A DNA stretch of 12,435 nucleotides, taken from assembly GCA_947364395.1 (NCBI GenBank), contig CANASS010000051.1:1-12435 (forward strand). The letters run 5' to 3'. Below the pieces are notes generated by a model. It worked only from the letters and a program-made list of their open reading frames with translations. It searched no databases and had not been told where the DNA came from. Numbering within the stretch: position 1 is the stretch's first letter; each line of letters starts with the position of its first letter. A program made the position numbers and the translations under genes. Shown in pieces: positions 1 through 7,320 of the stretch. The DNA comes from an uncultured bacterium (GTDB lineage: Bacteria > Bacillota > Clostridia > Oscillospirales > Oscillospiraceae).

Positions 1-216
1 GGCGGCGGTGGGGAAGCAGGTGGCGGGCAGGGAGGGATTCAGCCCCAGCTGGTCCCCGGCCCCCGCCTGCTTGCGGATGCCGTGAGGGCCGTCGGACAGG
101 GTCATGCTGCCCACGCCCAGCCGCTCAATGGTGCGGGTCTGCCAGAAGTCCTTGCCGGAGAACAGGTAGCATTTTTCCTCCAGCGTCATTTGCTTGATGA
201 TGTCAGCGTGTTTCAA
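1..216 (-). CDS. GH3 beta-glycosidase (beta-glucosidase-like), N-terminal 72 codons only
   Basis: This is the beginning of a family 3 glycoside hydrolase that continues beyond the left edge. The start is a TTG at 216, chosen because an AGGAGG site (224-229) lies 7 nt upstream and no better ATG precedes the conserved start of the family. The visible protein reads KHADIIKQMTLEEKCYLFSG, then a conserved stretch with FW at residues 24-25 and LSDGPHGIRKQ at 44-54, which is typical of the N-terminal barrel domain of cytoplasmic GH3 beta-glucosidases of Clostridia. No signal peptide is visible, so it is probably intracellular. It lies 190 bp downstream of the membrane GH3 gene in the same direction and may be co-transcribed with it. 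Family assignment is firm. Substrate (beta-glucoside, beta-xyloside or other) cannot be told from this fragment. Confidence 0.85.
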   Translation of the reverse strand, partial: MKHADIIKQMTLEEKCYLFSGKDFWQTRTIERLGVGSMTLSDGPHGIRKQAGAGDQLGLNPSLPATCFPTAA

Positions 217-322
217 GCCAATTCCTCCTCACTGCTTTTATACTTGGAGCTTATCGCCTTTCGGCAAAAGCGCTGAACAAATCCTAGGAAAGGGGTCCCG
301 GGATTGGTTCAACGCTCTCCCG

Positions 323-356
323 GCCCTCCGGCCCGCCCGCAGGCGGGCCGGAGGGC
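323..356 (-). terminator. 15-bp perfect hairpin between the two GH3 genes
   Basis: A perfect 15-bp inverted repeat (323-337 with 342-356) encloses a 4-nt loop, about 50 nt after the stop codon of the membrane GH3 gene. Neither strand has a run of T after the stem, so it may act as a pause, an mRNA 3'-end stabiliser or an inefficient terminator between the two GH3 genes rather than a classical terminator. Two smaller stems (368-373/380-385 and 391-395/403-407) lie between it and the stop codon. Confidence 0.5.
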
Positions 357-406
357 GCTGGGATCATTCCGCCGCGTTTGGCGGAGCTTTACCGCTTCGG
401 ACGCGG

Positions 407-3313
407 TCAGGCGTTCTGCTTTTTCTTCGCGCCCCGGAGGATCATCACCTCGCCCGCCACCGCGGCCAGGATAACCGCGGCGGAGATGGCGTACATGGCG
501 ATCTCCCAGCCGGCCAGGCCGCCGCCCGCGCCGTTGGCGTAGGCGCGGCTGTTGGCCGTGGTGTACAGGATGTTCTTACAGGCCTGGCGGGCCGCCTGGA
601 GGGAGGTGCCGCTGGTCTGGTCGGTGAGGCTTCCCACCTCGATCATCTGGGGGGTGAGGCAGAAGTCGCCGCCGTTGCGGATCTGGATGTCCGCGTCCTG
701 GTAGCCGTAGCCGCCGAAATAGTCGGTGAGCACCATGCCCCGGAAGCCCCACTCGTCGCGGAGCACCTTGTTCAGCAGCTCGGGGTTGGCCCCGGCGTAC
801 TTGTTGCCGATGTAGTTGAAGGCGGACATGACGGCCATGGACTTGCCCTCGTAGTTCTTCACGCACATCTCAAAGGGCTTGAGGTAGATCTCCCGGATGG
901 CCTGCTCGTTGGACCAGGTGCACAGCATGTCGGTGCGGTGGGTCTCCTGGTCGTTGAGGGCGAAGTGCTTCATGAAGGAGTACACGCCGCTCTCCGCCGC
1001 GCCGTTGATGGCGGTGGAGGCCATGGCCCCGGACAGGTAGCCGTCCTCGGAGTAGTACTCGAAGTTACGGCCGGAGAAGGAGGTGCGGTGGATGTTCATG
1101 GCGGGGGCGTACCAGCCGGACACGTCCATCTCGTCGGCCATCTTGCCGATGCTGGCGCCGAAGTCATGGGCCAGGTCGGTGTTCCAGGTGGCGGCGATGA
1201 CCACGCCCGCCGGGAAGCCGATGGAGGCCTTGCCGGTGAAGTTGTTGTTGATGGAGGCGGGACCGTCGCAGTCCACCTGCTGGGTCTTGCCCACGGAGTC
1301 GATGGCCACGCTCTGGTAGCCGCCGATGCCGATGAGGTTCACCATGTCCTCCACAGAGAGCTGGTCCAGCATCTTCTCCCACTGGGGATCGTCGTAGTCC
1401 AGGCCCCGGACATCCATCATGGTCAGGCCGTTCTTGGCCCCGGTGGTGGGCACCGCGTCGCTGTCGTTGTTGAACTGGGTGGGATCGTAGTTGGTGTGAT
1501 TGTAGAAGCCGGCCTTCACATCGGCGGCCATCTCGAAGTTGGTGGGCGCGGCCACAGCGGCGTCATAGTTGGCGAAGCTGTCCTTCCGGGACAGGTAGGT
1601 GACATCGCCTTCCGCATAATCAAACACGCTGAGGGCGGCGGTCTGGTCGCTGGCGCGCTTGCCGCTCTCGCCGTAGGTCACCGCAGAGGACACGGTGTAG
1701 GTCTGGGAATCAATCACATTGTGGGAGTCGCTGTTGATGGAGATCACGTAGTCCCCGGCCTCCAGCACGTAGGAACCCGCGCCCTGGTAGTCGAAGGAGG
1801 CCATGTCCTCCACCTGGAAGGAGATCTTCACGGTCTCGGACTTGCCCGGCTCAATGACGCCGGTTTTGTCGAAGGCCACCAGATTGGCGCTGGCCTTCTC
1901 AATGCCGCCGTTGGTGTAGGGCGGGTTGTAGTAGACCTCTACCACGTCCTTGCCCGCCACGCTGCCGGTGTTGGTGACAGTGACATCGAAAGTAATGGTC
2001 CCATTACTTTCGGAGATGGGGCCCATCTCCTGCTGGAAGGTGGTGTAGCTCAGGCCGTAGCCGAAGGGGAACTGCACGGTCTTGTCATAGTCGATGGCGT
2101 TTTCCGCGGCGGCGGTCTCATACCAGCGGTAGCCCACGTAAATGCCCTCCACGTAGTTCACAAAGTTGGGAGTCACGGGCTGGCCATAGGACTCGGGGGA
2201 CACGTCGTCCAGGTTGGTGTACTTAAACTCGCCGATGTTGTTGAAGGCGGGGATGGCGGTCAGGTCGTACACGAAGGTGTCCACGGTGCGGCCGGAGGGA
2301 TTCACCTTGCCGCTGAGGATGTTGCCCAGGGCGTTGAAGCCGGTCTGGCCGGGGCCGGGGGCCAGGATGACGGACTTGATGGAGGGATAGTCCTCGATCC
2401 AGCCCAGCTCCATGGCGTTGGAGGCGTTGACCACCACGATGACCTTGTCAAACTGGCTGGTGACCTTCTCGATCATGGCCAGCTCCCGGGTGGTGGGCTC
2501 CAGGTAGTGCTTGGAGGCGTCCAGGTCCTCGGGGTACTCGCTGAAGCGCAGGCCGGAGGCGGCGAACATGGTGCCGCTGCCGTCGTCCTGGAAGGTGTCG
2601 GGTACGCTGGGGTCCAGGCTGGTGGGCAGGTCCGCGCCTTCGCCGCCCGCCCGGGAGATGACGATCATGGCCACGTCGGAGTAAGCCGCTGCCTTGTCAA
2701 ACATACCGGCGGCCTCATACTCGTCGATGGTGGGCTCGGGGCAGGTCCAGTCCTGGCCCATCATGCCGATGTTGGGGCGCTTATCTTTCCAGGCGGTGTA
2801 GAAGCTGGTCAGCTCCTCGTTGTACTCCACCCCCGCCTGCTTGATGCCCTCCAGCAGGGTGACGGTGGGGTACAGCCCGGACAGGGAGCCGGAGCCGGTG
2901 CCGCCGTACACGGGCTTGGTGGCGGACCAGCCGAAGGTGTTCACCTTGGCGCCGTCTCCCAGGGGGAGCAGGCCGTCCTCATTCTTCAGCAGGACAAACC
3001 CCTCGTCCGCAATATCCTCGCACAGGGCGCTGGCATTGGTGACGCTATCCTCGCTGATGTCGCCGCCGCCCCGCAGGGCCATGCCCACGATGCCGTACAG
3101 CGGGCCGGTGAGAATCATGTCCACGATGATCACCAGCGCCACGATGAAGCCCATCCAGGCGGACCCCCGGGCAATGCCCTTGGTGGGCTTGGGCAGCTTC
3201 ATGGCCGCGATGGTGACCGCGACGGCGATCACCAGAATCACGGCCAGGGCGATGAGATAGCCCTTAATCATGCCCAATGTGGTGATGACGTCGTTCATGT
3301 TGATGCCTAACAT
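407..3313 (-). CDS. membrane-anchored GH3 glycoside hydrolase with reversed domain order
   Basis: A 968-residue family 3 glycoside hydrolase whose domains run opposite to the usual order. Two predicted membrane helices (about 12-38 and 53-79) flank a basic loop. They are followed by the GH3 C-terminal (alpha/beta sandwich) domain at about 95-345, with SRAGGEGAD at 220-228 holding the likely acid/base Glu225. Next come PFGYGLSY (416-423) and a fibronectin III-like domain (about 435-545), then the GH3 barrel domain (about 640-890) with GRNFEYYSEDGYLSG (748-762), KHFALNDQE (782-790) and the likely nucleophile Asp864 in VLTDYFG. A third helix (about 935-959) precedes a KKK tail. Positive-inside reasoning puts both catalytic domains outside the cell. 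Reversed order is known for Ruminococcus albus and Butyrivibrio fibrisolvens beta-glucosidases. The ATG at 3313 was chosen over one at 3334 because AGGAGG (about 3321-3328) sits 7 nt before it and would otherwise lie inside the gene. Exact substrate is unknown. Confidence 0.92.
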   Translation of the reverse strand: MLGINMNDVITTLGMIKGYLIALAVILVIAVAVTIAAMKLPKPTKGIARGSAWMGFIVALVIIVDMILTGPLYGIVGMALRGGGDISEDSVTNASALCEDIADEGFVLLKNEDGLLPLGDGAKVNTFGWSATKPVYGGTGSGSLSGLYPTVTLLEGIKQAGVEYNEELTSFYTAWKDKRPNIGMMGQDWTCPEPTIDEYEAAGMFDKAAAYSDVAMIVISRAGGEGADLPTSLDPSVPDTFQDDGSGTMFAASGLRFSEYPEDLDASKHYLEPTTRELAMIEKVTSQFDKVIVVVNASNAMELGWIEDYPSIKSVILAPGPGQTGFNALGNILSGKVNPSGRTVDTFVYDLTAIPAFNNIGEFKYTNLDDVSPESYGQPVTPNFVNYVEGIYVGYRWYETAAAENAIDYDKTVQFPFGYGLSYTTFQQEMGPISESNGTITFDVTVTNTGSVAGKDVVEVYYNPPYTNGGIEKASANLVAFDKTGVIEPGKSETVKISFQVEDMASFDYQGAGSYVLEAGDYVISINSDSHNVIDSQTYTVSSAVTYGESGKRASDQTAALSVFDYAEGDVTYLSRKDSFANYDAAVAAPTNFEMAADVKAGFYNHTNYDPTQFNNDSDAVPTTGAKNGLTMMDVRGLDYDDPQWEKMLDQLSVEDMVNLIGIGGYQSVAIDSVGKTQQVDCDGPASINNNFTGKASIGFPAGVVIAATWNTDLAHDFGASIGKMADEMDVSGWYAPAMNIHRTSFSGRNFEYYSEDGYLSGAMASTAINGAAESGVYSFMKHFALNDQETHRTDMLCTWSNEQAIREIYLKPFEMCVKNYEGKSMAVMSAFNYIGNKYAGANPELLNKVLRDEWGFRGMVLTDYFGGYGYQDADIQIRNGGDFCLTPQMIEVGSLTDQTSGTSLQAARQACKNILYTTANSRAYANGAGGGLAGWEIAMYAISAAVILAAVAGEVMILRGAKKKQNA

Positions 3314-3683
3314 TGTTTCTTCCTCCTCATTCACTTTTTAGCGGGACTGTTTCCCGCTCTACGGGGAGAGTGTAGCATATTTTTTCCGCGCGATGGCTCG
3401 ATTTGCGCAAACTGCGGTTTTTTTCGCCTAAACTGTATTTCGGACTGTGCATACTCGCCAAAAACCAGCGGGCGTTTCTTGCTGTTTTCCACAAAAACCG
3501 GGCTTGGAAGGGGCTTCCAGCAGGTCAGAACCGCCATTTGCGCCCCGGGGCGGGTCCTTCCCTTTTGGGGAGAACTGTGGTAAAATCGGAACTATATGGC
3601 CAGCGCGCCTGCGGCCGGCCCCACAGCCGCCTCTGTTCAGCCGCGGCGGCCATACCAGATCCTGTTCAAAGGAGGCCCCTGCC
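3314..3683. other. divergent intergenic region between the GH3 operon and the MATE gene
   Basis: About 370 bp with no convincing gene. On the minus strand it holds the GH3 ribosome site and a 7-bp hairpin in the leader (3340-3346 with 3352-3358). A weak possible minus-strand promoter has -10 TATGCT (3374-3379) and a poor -35 (TCGAGC, 3396-3401, 16-bp spacer). On the plus side there is a 12-bp perfect palindrome CGCCCCGGGGCG (3541-3552) just upstream of the MATE promoter, which could be an operator or merely GC-rich sequence, and the MATE leader with its ribosome site at 3668-3675. Confidence 0.6.
3578..3586 (+). promoter_or_regulatory. extended -10 promoter for the MATE gene
   Basis: TGG followed by TAAAAT (-10 at 3581-3586) forms an extended -10 element. 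The -35 region at a 17-bp spacing (TTCCCT, 3558-3563) is poor, as is usual for extended -10 promoters. The predicted start near 3593 gives a leader of about 90 nt before the GTG start codon. Confidence 0.45.
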
Positions 3684-5054
3684 GTGGCGGACCGTCAGAA
3701 CGACTTTTCCCAGGGGAGCATCCCCCGCAACATTATGAGTCTGGCCCTGCCCATGACGGCGGCCCAGCTGGTCAACGTGCTGTACAGCGTGGTGGACCGG
3801 ATCTACCTGGGCCACCTCCCCGCCAGCGACAGCCTGGCCCTCACCGGCCTGGGGGTGACCATGCCCATCGTGTCCATTCTGATGGGCTTCGCCAACCTGT
3901 GCGGCACCGGGGGCGCGCCCCTGTGCTCCATCAGCCGGGGCCGGGGGGACGACCAGGAGGCGGAGCGGGTGATGGGCAGCGCCTTTTTGCTGCTGCTCAT
4001 CCTGGGGGCGGCATGCACCGCCTTTTTCCTGGCCTTCAAGGAGCCCGTCCTCTACCTCTTCGGGGCCAGCCCGGACACGTTCCCCTACGCCGACGGCTAC
4101 ATGACCATCTATCTCTGGGGCACTTGGTTCGTCATGGTCAGCCTGGGGATGAATCCTTTCATCAACGCTCAGGGCTTTGGCCGGGTGGGCATGATGACCG
4201 TCCTGCTGGGGGCGGCGGTCAACATTATTCTGGACCCCATCCTCATCTTTGTATTCCACATGGGGGTACAGGGCGCGGCCCTGGCCACCATCTTTTCCCA
4301 ATTCCTGTCGGCGGCCTGGGTGCTGTCCTTTCTCACTGGGAAAAAAGCCATCCTGCGCCTGCGCTGGGAAAACCTGCGGCTGGAGGCGGGGCGGACGAAA
4401 AAAATTGTCTCCCTGGGGCTGTCCGGCTTTTTCGTGAATATGACCAACAGCCTGGTACAGGTGGTGTGCAACTCCACCCTCCAGCGCTATGGCGGCGACA
4501 CCTACGTGGGGGTGATGACCATCATCAACTCCATTCGGGAGGTGTTCATCATGCCGGTGCAGGGGCTGACCAACGGCTCTCAGCCGGTGGAGGGCTACAA
4601 CTACGGGGCCCGGCAGTACAGCCGGGTCCGGGAGGCCATCCGGTTCACGGCGGCGGTGACGGTGGCCTACTCCGCCGCCTTCTGGGCGGCCGCCATGCTG
4701 TTCCCCGCCCCCCTCATCCATATATTTAAAAGCGACCCGGATATCTTGGAGGCCGGCGTCCCCGCCCTGCGCATCTACTTCTGCATGTTCCTGTTCATGT
4801 CGCTGCAGCTGGCGGGGCAGGGGGTGTTTGTGGGGCTGGGCCGGTCCAAGCAGGCGGTGTTTTTCTCCCTGCTGCGCAAAGCCATCGTCAACGCCCCCCT
4901 GACCCTCATCCTGCCCGTCTGGATGGGCACCACCGGCGTGTTTGCCGCCGAGGCCGTGTCCCAGCTGGTGGGTGGGCTGGCCTGCTTCGCCACCATGTAC
5001 TTCACCCTGTACCGCCCCCTGGGGCGGCTGGAGAACGGGGCCCCGGCGGCATGA
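3684..5054 (+). CDS. MATE-family multidrug/cation antiporter
   Basis: A 456-residue polytopic membrane protein of the multidrug and toxic compound extrusion family, which exports drugs or metabolites in exchange for Na+ or H+. Supporting sequence: MTAAQLVNVLYSVVDRIYLG (residues 24-43) in the first helix, INAQGFGRVGMM followed by an NIILDPILIF segment in the middle, and QGLTNGSQPVEGYNYGAR at the start of the second half, matching the family's two-lobe repeat. Length is normal for the family (about 450). The GTG at 3684 is chosen because AAAGGAGG (3668-3675) lies 8 nt upstream. The frame is open much further 5', but that part lacks membrane character and has no ribosome site. The gene is a single transcription unit, convergent with the zinc-ribbon gene. 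The substrate cannot be predicted. Confidence 0.93.
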   Translation: MADRQNDFSQGSIPRNIMSLALPMTAAQLVNVLYSVVDRIYLGHLPASDSLALTGLGVTMPIVSILMGFANLCGTGGAPLCSISRGRGDDQEAERVMGSAFLLLLILGAACTAFFLAFKEPVLYLFGASPDTFPYADGYMTIYLWGTWFVMVSLGMNPFINAQGFGRVGMMTVLLGAAVNIILDPILIFVFHMGVQGAALATIFSQFLSAAWVLSFLTGKKAILRLRWENLRLEAGRTKKIVSLGLSGFFVNMTNSLVQVVCNSTLQRYGGDTYVGVMTIINSIREVFIMPVQGLTNGSQPVEGYNYGARQYSRVREAIRFTAAVTVAYSAAFWAAAMLFPAPLIHIFKSDPDILEAGVPALRIYFCMFLFMSLQLAGQGVFVGLGRSKQAVFFSLLRKAIVNAPLTLILPVWMGTTGVFAAEAVSQLVGGLACFATMYFTLYRPLGRLENGAPAA

Positions 5055-5083
5055 AAAACGGCCCCTCCGCAGCGCGCGGAGGG
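5054..5083 (-). terminator. Rho-independent terminator of the zinc-ribbon gene, abutting the MATE stop codon
   Basis: The stem CCCTCCGC (5063-5070) pairs with GCGGAGGG (5076-5083) around a 5-nt loop. Read on the minus strand, the hairpin is followed after four bases by five T residues (complement of 5054-5058), which overlap the last base of the MATE stop codon. On the plus strand no T-run follows, so it may stop MATE transcription only weakly. Confidence 0.7.
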
Positions 5084-5099
5084 ACCGGCATAGGACGGT

Positions 5100-5495
5100 T
5101 CAGCTTTTCTCCTCAAACACCGCCCCGCAGGACCGGCAGTGGACGGTAATGCGCCCCTTGCCCCGGGGCACCCGCATCTGCTGGCCGCAGTTGGGGCATT
5201 TGAAGTAGCGGTGCTCCCGGTCCTGGGCCCGGGAGCGGAAGGTGTTCCACCGGCGACCGATGGGCCGGACGGCCTGGAGGAACCGGGCATTCTCCGCCCG
5301 GCGGCGGTCTATACTGCGGGACAGGGAGCGGTACAGGCTCACCACGATCAGGATCAGGGCCAGCAGCTCAAAGGCGATGATCCTGGTGAACACGTAGATA
5401 AGATAGAAAATAACGTAGAGCGCCGCCAGCAGCAGGTTCAGCTGGTCGCCTCCATAGCGTCCCGTCATAAAACGGGTCATATAACGGCGGATCAT
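5100..5495 (-). CDS. small membrane protein with C-terminal zinc ribbon
   Basis: A 131-residue protein of unknown function. Residues about 20-37 and 39-55 are strongly hydrophobic and probably form two membrane helices. A basic linker (about 60-95, many Arg) leads to a zinc ribbon with CPNC at 100-103 and CRSC at 120-123, a classic CxxC-N16-CxxC spacing. The ribbon and the basic linker should face the cytoplasm. The ATG at 5495 has AAGGAGGTG (5503-5511) 7 nt upstream. It has its own promoter (-10 at 5539-5544) and terminator, so it is a single-gene unit divergent from the dCMP deaminase gene. Zinc-ribbon membrane proteins of this shape occur in Clostridia, but I know of no assigned role. Binding of nucleic acid or protein is possible and unproven. 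Confidence 0.82.
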   Translation of the reverse strand: MIRRYMTRFMTGRYGGDQLNLLLAALYVIFYLIYVFTRIIAFELLALILIVVSLYRSLSRSIDRRRAENARFLQAVRPIGRRWNTFRSRAQDREHRYFKCPNCGQQMRVPRGKGRITVHCRSCGAVFEEKS

Positions 5496-5538
5496 AGGCG
5501 CTCACCTCCTTGGGCACAGGGGTTTCAGGATATTTCTT

Positions 5539-5567
5539 ATGATAACGCCCGCAAATGAACGCGTCAA
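5539..5567 (-). promoter_or_regulatory. promoter of the zinc-ribbon gene
   Basis: On the minus strand TTGACG (5562-5567) and TATCAT (5539-5544) are separated by exactly 17 bp, matching the housekeeping sigma factor consensus at 5/6 and 5/6 positions. Predicted start near 5532, about 37 nt before the start codon. Confidence 0.75.
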
Positions 5568-5600
5568 TGGGGAAACCGTAAACAATGTGTGAATTGTCCG

Positions 5601-5629
5601 TTGCCGCCGGGAAAAAAAGCTGGTATACT
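5601..5629 (+). promoter_or_regulatory. promoter of the dCMP deaminase-apbE operon
   Basis: TTGCCG (5601-5606), a 17-bp spacer, then TATACT (5624-5629), preceded by TGG as an extended -10. An A-tract lies in the spacer (5612-5618). Predicted start near 5636, giving a leader of about 54 nt. It is divergent from the zinc-ribbon promoter, with the two -35 elements about 34 bp apart. Confidence 0.75.
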
Positions 5630-5689
5630 AACATAGGAAACACGACGCCGCCAACAGGCGCGGCGGAAGCTGACAAGGAGGGGGACCCT

Positions 5690-6178
5690 ATGGCCCGCAT
5701 CGACAAGCAAAACTATTACCTGGACATTGCCGGCACCGTGCTGGAGCGCTCCACCTGTATGCGCCGCCACTACGGGGCCATCATCGTCCAGAACGACGAG
5801 ATCGTGTCCTCCGGGTACAACGGCGCTCCCCGGGGGCGGAAAAACTGCGGCGATCTGGGCTGCTGCACCCGGGAGGCCATGAATATCCCCTCGGGGGAGC
5901 GGTACGAGCTGTGCCGGTCGGTCCACGCCGAGGCCAACGCCATCATCTCCGCCTCCCGGCGGGAGGTGCTGGGGGCCTCCCTCTACATGGTGTGCAAGGA
6001 CCCGGCCACCGGCGGACTGATTTCCGGCTCCACCTCCTGCTCCATGTGCCGCCGCCTCATCATCAACGCGGGCATCGCCAAGGTGGTGATCCGGGACACT
6101 CCCACGGCCTACCGGGTGGTGGACGTGCAGCGGGAGTGGGTGGAAGAGGACGACTCCATCCCGGCGAACCTGCCATGA
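5690..6178 (+). CDS. deoxycytidylate (dCMP) deaminase, ComEB-like
   Basis: A 162-residue cytosolic zinc hydrolase expected to convert dCMP to dUMP and ammonia, supplying thymidylate synthesis. It carries the deaminase signature VHAEANAI with zinc ligand His79 and catalytic Glu81, and the second motif SCSMC with ligands Cys117 and Cys120. The usual Pro before the first Cys of that motif is Ser here. GYNGAPRG (42-49) is the conserved substrate-side loop of the family. Length and layout fit ComEB/dCMP deaminases. The ATG at 5690 has AAGGAGGGG (5675-5683) at good spacing. Its stop codon overlaps the apbE start (ATGA, 6175-6178), so the two are translationally coupled. A related function such as a riboflavin- or tRNA-type deaminase is less likely given the GYNG and HAEAN motifs. 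Confidence 0.9.
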   Translation: MARIDKQNYYLDIAGTVLERSTCMRRHYGAIIVQNDEIVSSGYNGAPRGRKNCGDLGCCTREAMNIPSGERYELCRSVHAEANAIISASRREVLGASLYMVCKDPATGGLISGSTSCSMCRRLIINAGIAKVVIRDTPTAYRVVDVQREWVEEDDSIPANLP

Positions 6179-7206
6179 GCGGAAGAACGCTTTACGCGAA
6201 GTCCGCGCTCACCCTCTGCCTGGCCCTGGTCCTGCTGGCGGGCTGTGCGCCCGCGCCCGCTCAGGCGGCACCGGAGGCGGAGCGCACCTTTTTTGCCATG
6301 GACACCGTTATGACCCTGCGGCTGTACCAGGGCGGAAGCGGGGAGACGCTGGAGCGGGCGGAGGATCGGGTGAGGGAGTTCGAGGCCCTGTGGTCCGTCA
6401 CCGATGAAAACAGTGAGATACGCGCCCTGAACCGGGATGGTCGGGCCCGGCTCTCCCAGCCGACGGCGGACCTGCTGGAGCGGGCGCTGGGCCTGTGCGC
6501 CCGCACGGACGGGGCGCTGGACATCTCCGTTTACCCCGTCCTGCGGACCTGGGGCTTCACCACGGGAACGTATTCTGTTCCAAACGATGAAACCATCGCC
6601 GCCCTGCTCCCCCTGGTGGACTATGGCCAGATTCGATTGGAGGGCTCCGCCGCCGCCCTGCCCCCCGGCATGGAGATCGACCTGGGCAGCGTGGCCAAAG
6701 GCTATACCGGGAGCGCGCTGGCCGCCTTGCTGCGGAAAGACGGCGTCACCTCCGCCTTGCTGGACCTGGGCGGCAGCATCCAGACAGTGGGGGCCAAGCC
6801 GGACGGCTCTCCCTGGCGGGTGGGCGTCCGGGACCCGGAGGGAGAGGGCAGCGTGGGCGTGGTGAGCGTCACGGATCAGGCCGTGGTCACCTCCGGGGGC
6901 TATGAGCGGTATTTTCAGGAGGGCGGCGCGTCCTACTGGCACATCCTGGACCCTGAGACCGGAAAGCCCGCCCGCAGCGGGCTGGTTTCCGTCACCGTGG
7001 TAGGGGACGACGGCGCGGTGTGCGACGCGCTGTCCACCGCCCTGTTCGTCATGGGGCTGGATGACGCGCTGGAGCACTGGCGGCAGTATCAGGATTTTGA
7101 GGCGGTTTTTGTGTCCGAGGACGGCTCCGTCACCATTACCGCCGGACTGGCGGAATATTTCACCCTCAGCCAGACGAACCGCGCCCTGACCGTGGCCCAG
7201 CCCTGA
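6175..7206 (+). CDS. apbE: FAD:protein FMN transferase, ApbE family lipoprotein
   Basis: A 343-residue lipoprotein that should attach FMN covalently to Thr/Ser of exported flavoproteins such as Rnf or Nqr subunits or extracellular flavin-binding reductases, using FAD and Mg2+ outside the membrane. The signal peptide ends in the lipobox LAGC (lipidated Cys24). Family motifs in order: FFAMDTVMTL (39-48), DISVYPVLRTWGF (116-128), IDLGSVAKGY (168-177), LLDLGGSIQTVG (195-206), TSGGYERYF (239-247), HILDPETGKP (256-265) and the metal-site motif CDALSTALFVMG (283-294). Length is normal. The start overlaps the deaminase stop and has only a weak ribosome site, so expression probably depends on coupling. 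No flavoprotein partner is encoded in the window. Confidence 0.93.
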   Translation: MSGRTLYAKSALTLCLALVLLAGCAPAPAQAAPEAERTFFAMDTVMTLRLYQGGSGETLERAEDRVREFEALWSVTDENSEIRALNRDGRARLSQPTADLLERALGLCARTDGALDISVYPVLRTWGFTTGTYSVPNDETIAALLPLVDYGQIRLEGSAAALPPGMEIDLGSVAKGYTGSALAALLRKDGVTSALLDLGGSIQTVGAKPDGSPWRVGVRDPEGEGSVGVVSVTDQAVVTSGGYERYFQEGGASYWHILDPETGKPARSGLVSVTVVGDDGAVCDALSTALFVMGLDDALEHWRQYQDFEAVFVSEDGSVTITAGLAEYFTLSQTNRALTVAQP

Positions 7207-7214
7207 AGGACGCG

Positions 7215-7236
7215 GGCCCGCCCACACCGGCGGGCC
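7215..7236 (+). terminator. hairpin after apbE
   Basis: GGCCCGCC (7215-7222) pairs with GGCGGGCC (7229-7236) around a 6-nt loop, starting 8 nt after the apbE stop. There is no clear T-run, so it is either a weak terminator or an mRNA 3' protector. The same 8-bp stem is found inside the hairpin at 323-356. Confidence 0.5.
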
Positions 7237-7320
7237 TGCCCCTAAACGCACGCTTTGGTTACTTTCTCTCCCGAGAGAGAACCGGGCATTGGAAAGTTCA
7301 TGAAAGTTTCACATTTGGGC

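Noticed and set aside
194..3310. An uninterrupted 1038-codon frame on the plus strand antisense to the GH3 gene
   Set aside because: The translation is low-complexity Gly/Val/His/Leu-rich with no domain, no ribosome site, and it mirrors a well-supported GH3 gene. Long antisense frames are expected from the high third-position GC.
3405..3424. A tiny stem CGCA/TGCG followed by seven T residues on the plus strand
   Set aside because: A 4-bp stem is too weak for a terminator and there is no plus-strand gene upstream to terminate.
3331..3537. A 68-codon minus-strand frame upstream of the GH3 gene
   Set aside because: No ribosome site before its ATG, no recognisable protein features, and it occupies the probable GH3 promoter region.
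3447..3683. An N-terminal extension of the MATE protein
   Set aside because: The extra 79 codons are basic and low in hydrophobicity, precede the promoter and the AAAGGAGG site, and do not resemble the family.
6109..7251. A 380-codon minus-strand frame opposite apbE
   Set aside because: No recognisable domain or ribosome site; the plus-strand ApbE protein carries all family motifs.
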